Under the pieces are notes generated by a model that saw nothing but the letters and a program-made list of their open reading frames with translations, did not search any database and was not told where the DNA came from. Below are positions 34,007-38,124 of a stretch of DNA of 38,124 nucleotides, piece by piece. This stretch comes from Candidatus Uhrbacteria bacterium (GTDB lineage: Bacteria; Patescibacteriota; Patescibacteriia; JACPHY01): assembly GCA_016188355.1 (NCBI GenBank), contig JACPHY010000001.1:1-38124 (forward strand), given 5' to 3'. Within the stretch, counting starts at the first letter, position 1; each line of letters opens with the position of its first letter. The translations under genes and the position numbers were made by a program.

Positions 34007-34945
34007 ATGTCCGAAAAGACGGCAACCGAGCAGGCGCTCGAGAACGAGACGTTCAGGGTTCGCGTGACCGACGCGGCGAAGATCCTCGGCATCGAGTATC
34101 TGGCGCTCGCGCAGCATCTCGTGGAGAAGCTCGGGGCAGACACCCCGGATCTCCTCCGGGAGGTCACCTTCCAGGATCTCACGGAGCTCGAGGGCACGAA
34201 GCCGGCCAAGGTGCGCGCGGCACTCAAAGAGCTCAAGGGCGAGAGGCCGGTCATCGTGGCGGTCGTCGGTGAAGACGACGGCGCGAAGGAGGCGGGCTCG
34301 CCCAAGGCGATCTCTCCGAAGAAGGCTGCCAGCATGACCATCTCGCAGCTCGTCGCGGCGTACGATCCGCGCGAGGCGGACAATCCCGTCGGCGCGCGAC
34401 TGAAGACCATCGTGGGCAGCAAGCGGTGCGTCGTGTTCACGGCGGATGGCGCGGTCGACACGGGGGCAACGACGAAGCTCGTCGACGAGCTTCGGGATGG
34501 ATTCCCGGAGCGCGATGCGTACGTGGAGGAGGGGAAGTCGCCGAGGTCGACGTTCCGTATCGGAGATCGGCCGGACAACCTCGCGGACGAGAATCCCCTC
34601 TACGCGAATCGTCCCCTGCGTCCGGACGGCACCTGCGACGTGACGTCCCGGAGCTGGGCCAAGGCGGGGTCCAGTGTGCGCGTGCTCCTGAGGATCGCGA
34701 CGCACGTCACGCAGGAGTTCCCGATGCGTTCCTCGCAGGATGCGCACGACGCGCTCGATCTCGCCATGCTCGGAGATGCGGAGCAGCGTATTCGGGTGCG
34801 GTGCCCGAAGGCCTCGATCGAGTATGATCGGCTCCAGAAGTTGGGCCAGCTCCCGACGCTCAAGGTGCAGCTCGGTGGCGTGTCGGCGACCGGCGGGTCG
34901 GATCCGTTCTTCCGCGGCCAGCAGTCCGGTCACATCCGCACGTAG
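34007..34945 (+). CDS. Unknown cytosolic protein, first of a two-gene unit
   Basis: A protein of 312 residues from ATG 34007 (MSEKTATEQALENETFRVRV), chosen for the AGAGAGAG tract upstream and the start of clean coding. ATG 33977 and the track's ATG 33866 are less likely, since 33866 lies at the promoter. The N-terminus looks helical with an HTH-like segment (VTDAAKILGIEYLALAQHLV). An acidic and Lys-rich linker follows, then a C-terminal half with RVGDRP-like and NRPLRPDGTCDVTSRSWAKA motifs. I do not recognise a family. There is no membrane segment. Codon use (CTC, AAG, GAG, GTC) is as strongly biased as in the S-layer gene, so it may be abundant. A terminator follows, yet the next gene lies on the same strand 127 bases on. 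Confidence 0.75.
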   Translation: MSEKTATEQALENETFRVRVTDAAKILGIEYLALAQHLVEKLGADTPDLLREVTFQDLTELEGTKPAKVRAALKELKGERPVIVAVVGEDDGAKEAGSPKAISPKKAASMTISQLVAAYDPREADNPVGARLKTIVGSKRCVVFTADGAVDTGATTKLVDELRDGFPERDAYVEEGKSPRSTFRIGDRPDNLADENPLYANRPLRPDGTCDVTSRSWAKAGSSVRVLLRIATHVTQEFPMRSSQDAHDALDLAMLGDAEQRIRVRCPKASIEYDRLQKLGQLPTLKVQLGGVSATGGSDPFFRGQQSGHIRT

Positions 34946-34969
34946 CGAGGACTGAGCGCTGCGGACAAG

Positions 34970-35000
34970 GGTCGCTCCCCGACTTGTTCGGGGAGCGACC
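34970..35000 (+). terminator. Hairpin between the two unknown genes
   Basis: GGTCGCTCCCCGA and TCGGGGAGCGACC form perfect 13-bp arms around CTTGT, then ATTCCTCTTCATCTTT. It may end the first transcript or let only part of it pass, setting different levels of the two proteins. Confidence 0.8.
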
Positions 35001-35072
35001 ATTCCTCTTCATCTTTCCCGCTCGGAGGAAGAGGAGCACGGCAATGAGCGGAGGACAGACAGAGAGGTGAGC

Positions 35073-36161
35073 ATGTTCGAGCAAGAGGGCGATGCGCGAC
35101 AATGGACGTACGGGTTCGTGCGGGGGCTTCCTCCGTCGACCAACATCGAGATGGATGGGTTCCGTGCGCAGGTCATGCTCGCGCCGCGGCTGAGCGGTGA
35201 GCAGACGCACCAGCTCCCGCCCGGCACTCCGGCACCGGCGTGGCGGGTGGACGATTTCGAGGCCTGTCCGGCGGGCTGGGGTCGCGGTCGCGAACGGTTC
35301 TTCGTGCCGATCCCCATGGGTCCGGACGGCAAGGGGCCGGGCATGTGGTACGACTGGCGCGGAAGCGACACGAGTCAGTACGACGTCGCGGTCATGCCGT
35401 CGACCACGGGCATGAATCCGATCACGGGCATGAAGACGGACATGCTCCGGCTCGAGCGGTACGACGAGAAGTGCCCGGAGCACGGGGTGCCGTTCCAGAC
35501 CGAACGGTTCTGTCCCGAATGCAAGTTCCGGTGGCCGGCGCAGAACTACGTCGCCCCGCCGAACACGCTCTGGTGGGACGGGTTCCGCGTCATCGGGCAG
35601 GGCGGCAAAGGCGACGTGCGGCAGTTCTGGTTCACCGACGAGGTGCTCCGGCGCGATGTTGGCGTCGCGGTCCTCGGCGGTGCGCGCGTTCCCGCATTCG
35701 GGTTCGCGTTTTTCCAGGCGAAGGAGCCGCGTCCGACGGAGTCGTGGCGTGAGCACATACCGAGGGGCATGATGTTGGGTGGCGGGTATCCCGAATATCA
35801 GGCGACGCTCGGTGGTGGTCTCAAGTCCTTCGGCACGACCAGGGGAGGCGGTCGTCTCGAATCGTATGGTGTGGGTGACGGCGGGGCCATGTCCCATACG
35901 CTCTCCGCGGGCACCCCGGCCATCCGTCGTGCGGCGGTCGAGCGCGATGTCGGCGTCGCTGCGGGATCGCGCATCGATCAGAACCTCATGCCGGATCCGA
36001 AGCCGCTCAGCGCGTGGCGCGAGGAGCCGAGCGCGGTGATCACGGTGCAGTTCGTCCCCGAGGACGTCGCCCGGCAGATCCTCCAAGGTCCGCGTCGGGA
36101 CACGATCGGTGACCGCGAGGGCGCGCTTGGCAAGCTCGGGATCCCGCTCGGTACGGACTGA
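35073..36161 (+). CDS. Unknown cytosolic protein with a zinc-knuckle-like C-x2-H/C-x2-C motif
   Basis: A protein of 362 residues from ATG 35073, preceded by GAGAGGTGA. It has no signal or membrane segment. Cys134-x2-His137 (KCPEHG) and Cys147-x2-Cys150 (RFCPECKFRW) could form a rubredoxin-like zinc knuckle. Around it are conserved-looking aromatic blocks (GMWYDWRGSDTSQYDV, NTLWWDGFRVIGQGG, VRQFWFTDEVL, VPAFGFAFFQAKEP). A Gly-rich segment follows, and the C-terminus VITVQFVPEDVARQILQGPR looks like a small folded domain. No family recognised. Strong codon bias like its neighbour. A terminator with a T-rich tail ends the unit. Confidence 0.8.
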   Translation: MFEQEGDARQWTYGFVRGLPPSTNIEMDGFRAQVMLAPRLSGEQTHQLPPGTPAPAWRVDDFEACPAGWGRGRERFFVPIPMGPDGKGPGMWYDWRGSDTSQYDVAVMPSTTGMNPITGMKTDMLRLERYDEKCPEHGVPFQTERFCPECKFRWPAQNYVAPPNTLWWDGFRVIGQGGKGDVRQFWFTDEVLRRDVGVAVLGGARVPAFGFAFFQAKEPRPTESWREHIPRGMMLGGGYPEYQATLGGGLKSFGTTRGGGRLESYGVGDGGAMSHTLSAGTPAIRRAAVERDVGVAAGSRIDQNLMPDPKPLSAWREEPSAVITVQFVPEDVARQILQGPRRDTIGDREGALGKLGIPLGTD

Positions 36162-36191
36162 ACGACTGTCGGTGCGCGCATGAGTTCTCGG

Positions 36192-36226
36192 CGCCTCACC
36201 CCTCGCGGGTGGGGCGTCTTTCTTTT
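36192..36226 (+). terminator. Intrinsic terminator after the two-gene unit
   Basis: CGCCTCACCC and GGGTGGGGCG pair over 10 bp with one T-G pair, around CTCGC (36202-36206), followed by TCTTTCTTTT. The clear T-rich tail makes this the best textbook terminator in the region. Confidence 0.8.
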
Positions 36227-36285
36227 GACGTGGGGCTGGTCGGTGCCGTGAGAACGAGCAACTATGGGGAATGGGAATCACTCGT

Positions 36286-37164
36286 ATGGATCTCAGCATT
36301 GTCATTGTTTCTTGGAATGTACGGGATCGATTGCGGGAGTGTTTGCAGTCGATCGCGACGACCACCTCGGGCACGGCGCTCGCGCGAGAAGTATTTGTCG
36401 TGGACAATGCATCTTCCGATGGAAGTGCGGAACTGGTGGAGGAGGAATTCCCCTGGGTGCGCTGCATCCGCAATACGGAGAATCTCGGGTTCGCTGCGGC
36501 GTGCAATCAGGCGATTCGAGAATCGCACGGAACGTTCGTGTTGCTGTTGAATCCCGATATGCGGGTGCTTCCCGGGACACTCACTGGCATCGTGCAGTTC
36601 ATGCGCGAACCGCGGAATGCGCGCGTCGGGGTCGCGGGTGGACGCCTCCTCGATGCGCATGGCGTGCTGGTGCCGCATGTGCGTCGCTTTCCCACACTCC
36701 GCGACCAATTAGCGATTCTCCTCAAAGTGCCGCATCTCGTGCCAGCGGTACTCGACCACTACCTCCAACGGGATTTCGATTACGAGCGCGAAGCGCAAGT
36801 GGATTCCATTCGGGGATCGTTCTTCTGCATGCAACGGGCATGCATGGATGCGATCGGGCTCCTCGATGAGGACTATTTCATTTGGTACGAAGAGGTGGAT
36901 TTCTGTCGTCGCGCCATTGATGCGGGATGGATGGTCGCCTACACGCCAACGGTGACCTGCGTGGATTATGTCGGCCAAAGTTTTCGGCAGACCGCGCTTT
37001 TTTCGAAGCAGCGCATGATGAGTCGCAGCATGCAGACCTATTTCGCGAAGCATCGTCCGCGGTGGGAGTGGATGATCATTGCGTTCCTGCGGCCACCACT
37101 GCTTGCTGCGGTCTGGTGCGCCGATCGCATGCGCGTGGGGAATCGCGCGGTTCGTGTTTCGTGA
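36286..37164 (+). CDS. Family 2 glycosyltransferase, rhamnosyltransferase-like
   Basis: A protein of 292 residues from ATG 36286 (MDLSIVIVSWNVRDRLRECL), the usual GT2 start; the track begins 5 codons earlier. VFVVDNASSDGSAELV binds the nucleotide, NLGFAAACNQAI is the conserved helix, LLNPDMRVLPGTL holds the metal-binding PD, and LLDEDYFIWYEEVDFCRRAI is the WbbL-like acceptor/catalytic motif. A hydrophobic C-terminal stretch (WMIIAFLRPPLLAAVWC) may touch the membrane. It would add a sugar, perhaps rhamnose, to a lipid-linked glycan. It is 2 bases ahead of the next GT2 gene. Confidence 0.9.
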   Translation: MDLSIVIVSWNVRDRLRECLQSIATTTSGTALAREVFVVDNASSDGSAELVEEEFPWVRCIRNTENLGFAAACNQAIRESHGTFVLLLNPDMRVLPGTLTGIVQFMREPRNARVGVAGGRLLDAHGVLVPHVRRFPTLRDQLAILLKVPHLVPAVLDHYLQRDFDYEREAQVDSIRGSFFCMQRACMDAIGLLDEDYFIWYEEVDFCRRAIDAGWMVAYTPTVTCVDYVGQSFRQTALFSKQRMMSRSMQTYFAKHRPRWEWMIIAFLRPPLLAAVWCADRMRVGNRAVRVS

Positions 37165-37166
37165 GT

Positions 37167-38124
37167 ATGTCGCTCTTGGATGTCCACTTGCTCACGTGGA
37201 ACGGTGCGCGCTATCTGCCGCACCTCTTCCAGAGTTTGCGCGCACAGACGCACCGTGATTGGGCGCTGCATATCCGTGACAATGCGTCGACGGATGACAC
37301 GGTGCGGATACTCGAGCGGGAAGCGGCGCAGTTTCCGGTTTCGGTGACGTACACACGGAATGCGGAGAATTGCGGATTTGCGGTCGGTCATAATCAACTC
37401 ATCGCACAGGCGGCCGCGTCGTTCGTATTGCTCCTTAATCAGGATACGGTACTGGCGCCGGAGTATTTCACGCAGCTGCTCGAGGTGCTGCAGGCAGAAC
37501 CGCAAGCGGCTGCGGTGCAGGGCGTGCTCCTGCGATGGCAATGTGCGGCCGATGGCTCTGCGGGGGAGCGGACGACGACGATTGATACGTTGGGGCTGCG
37601 CGTGCTGCGGAACCGACGGGTGGTGGAGTGGCATACGGGCGTGGCTTGGCCAATTCCGGAACTCGCGCTGCGCGATCGCGCGGAGGTATTCGGTGTTTCC
37701 GGTGCACTCCCCATGTATCGTCGGGCCGCGCTTGCGGACGTGGCATGGCAGGATGAGGTATTCGATGCGCAATTCGTGAGCTATAAGGAGGATGTGGACC
37801 TCGCTTTTCGTCTCCGCATGGCGGGCTGGTCCGCATATCTCGCGTCGCGCGCACGGGCCTGGCATGATCGTACTGCTGCCGGGCCTCGCACGGGGGGTGA
37901 TTGGGCGGCGCTCCAGAATCGCGCAGGTCGTTCTTCCGCGGTGCGTCGGTATTCCTTCCGCAATCATCTCGCCGTGCTCATCAAAAATGAGTACCGAGTC
38001 AATGCGCACCGGGACTGGTGGGCGATCGGATGGTACGAATGGAAGAAGTTTGCGTATCTCCTGTGCCGGGAGCCTCTGATCATCCTGGGCGGGTTGCATG
38101 ATCTCTGGCGGATGCGTCATCGTC
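37167..38124 (+). CDS. Family 2 glycosyltransferase (partial, runs off the window)
   Basis: Open from ATG 37167 to the window end, 319 codons with no stop; the ORF track misses it because it has no stop here. MSLLDVHLLTWNGARYLPHL begins the GT-A fold. HIRDNASTDDTVRIL binds the nucleotide, NCGFAVGHNQLI is the conserved helix, LLNQDTVLAPEYF is the metal site, and SYKEDVDLAFRLRMAGW is the catalytic ED motif. A final KKFAYLLCREPLIILGGLHD may be a membrane-contact segment, so little of the gene is likely missing. Confidence 0.88.
   Translation, partial: MSLLDVHLLTWNGARYLPHLFQSLRAQTHRDWALHIRDNASTDDTVRILEREAAQFPVSVTYTRNAENCGFAVGHNQLIAQAAASFVLLLNQDTVLAPEYFTQLLEVLQAEPQAAAVQGVLLRWQCAADGSAGERTTTIDTLGLRVLRNRRVVEWHTGVAWPIPELALRDRAEVFGVSGALPMYRRAALADVAWQDEVFDAQFVSYKEDVDLAFRLRMAGWSAYLASRARAWHDRTAAGPRTGGDWAALQNRAGRSSAVRRYSFRNHLAVLIKNEYRVNAHRDWWAIGWYEWKKFAYLLCREPLIILGGLHDLWRMRHR

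Noticed and set aside
33302-35002. 566-codon minus-strand ORF
   Set aside because: It spans the divergent promoters and overlaps the WD40 and first unknown genes. Its composition is Arg/His-rich, caused by biased codons on the other strand.
34860-36506. 548-codon minus-strand ORF
   Set aside because: It is a shadow of the strongly biased unknown gene at 35073-36161 and crosses its terminator.
1-38124. CRISPR arrays, rRNA and tRNA genes, replication origin
   Set aside because: I looked through the intergenic stretches and found no regularly spaced repeats, no tRNA-like cloverleaf with GGTTCGA-type arm, no rRNA-like sequence and no DnaA-box cluster. Almost all of the window is coding.

Overview
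The window most likely comes from a member of the Patescibacteria (Candidate Phyla Radiation), in the Uhrbacteria/Magasanikbacteria style. This is inferred from sequence style alone, with no database search. The reasons are: GC-rich, tightly packed genes; an S-layer-like protein and a subtilase that share a roughly 115-residue surface module (core 'KITTDPKVYAV') I associate with these lineages; many glycosyltransferases; and Shine-Dalgarno sites that are often weak. I found no rRNA, tRNA, CRISPR array or intact transposase.

Layout. (1) 1-2585: the tail of an upstream gene, a GT4 glycosyltransferase, and convergent to it a two-gene unit (small HTH protein plus secreted FN3/peptidoglycan-binding protein). 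(2) 2586-4125: an AT-rich regulatory gap with ATAACG palindromes, then an ECF sigma factor overlapping a putative anti-sigma membrane protein. (3) 4126-11041: a 1218-residue S-layer-like protein ending at a strong terminator, then a TPR membrane protein and a secreted subtilisin-like protease carrying the S-layer module. (4) 11116-11289 and 26972-27148: two inverted copies of a roughly 175-bp MITE-like foldback element. (5) 11345-26972: a surface-glycan region with a UDP-glucuronate decarboxylase-like enzyme, a GT2/DUF2304 cassette, a GT2-GT4-Tim44/DUF3137-like-Nudix-GT4 operon, a methyltransferase, an oppositely oriented GT-C-like membrane protein, and an operon with a CDP-alcohol phosphatidyltransferase, a second GT-C-like protein, two unknown proteins, RmlB and an RmlC-like cupin. 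(6) 27250-32691: one 1813-residue protein joining an M48-type metallopeptidase domain to a UbiB/ABC1-type atypical kinase domain. (7) 32740-36161: a WD40 protein divergent from two unknown proteins. The two divergent promoters have identical boxes, each unit ends at a hairpin, and the unknown pair has the same strong codon bias as the S-layer gene. (8) 36286-38124: two more GT2 glycosyltransferases, the last running off the window.

Together the window looks like a cell-envelope locus: nucleotide-sugar synthesis, glycan assembly and polyprenyl or lipid-linked transfer, an S-layer, a surface protease, and an ECF switch that may control them. The two best candidates for undescribed biology are the M48-UbiB fusion protein and the WD40/two-gene module.
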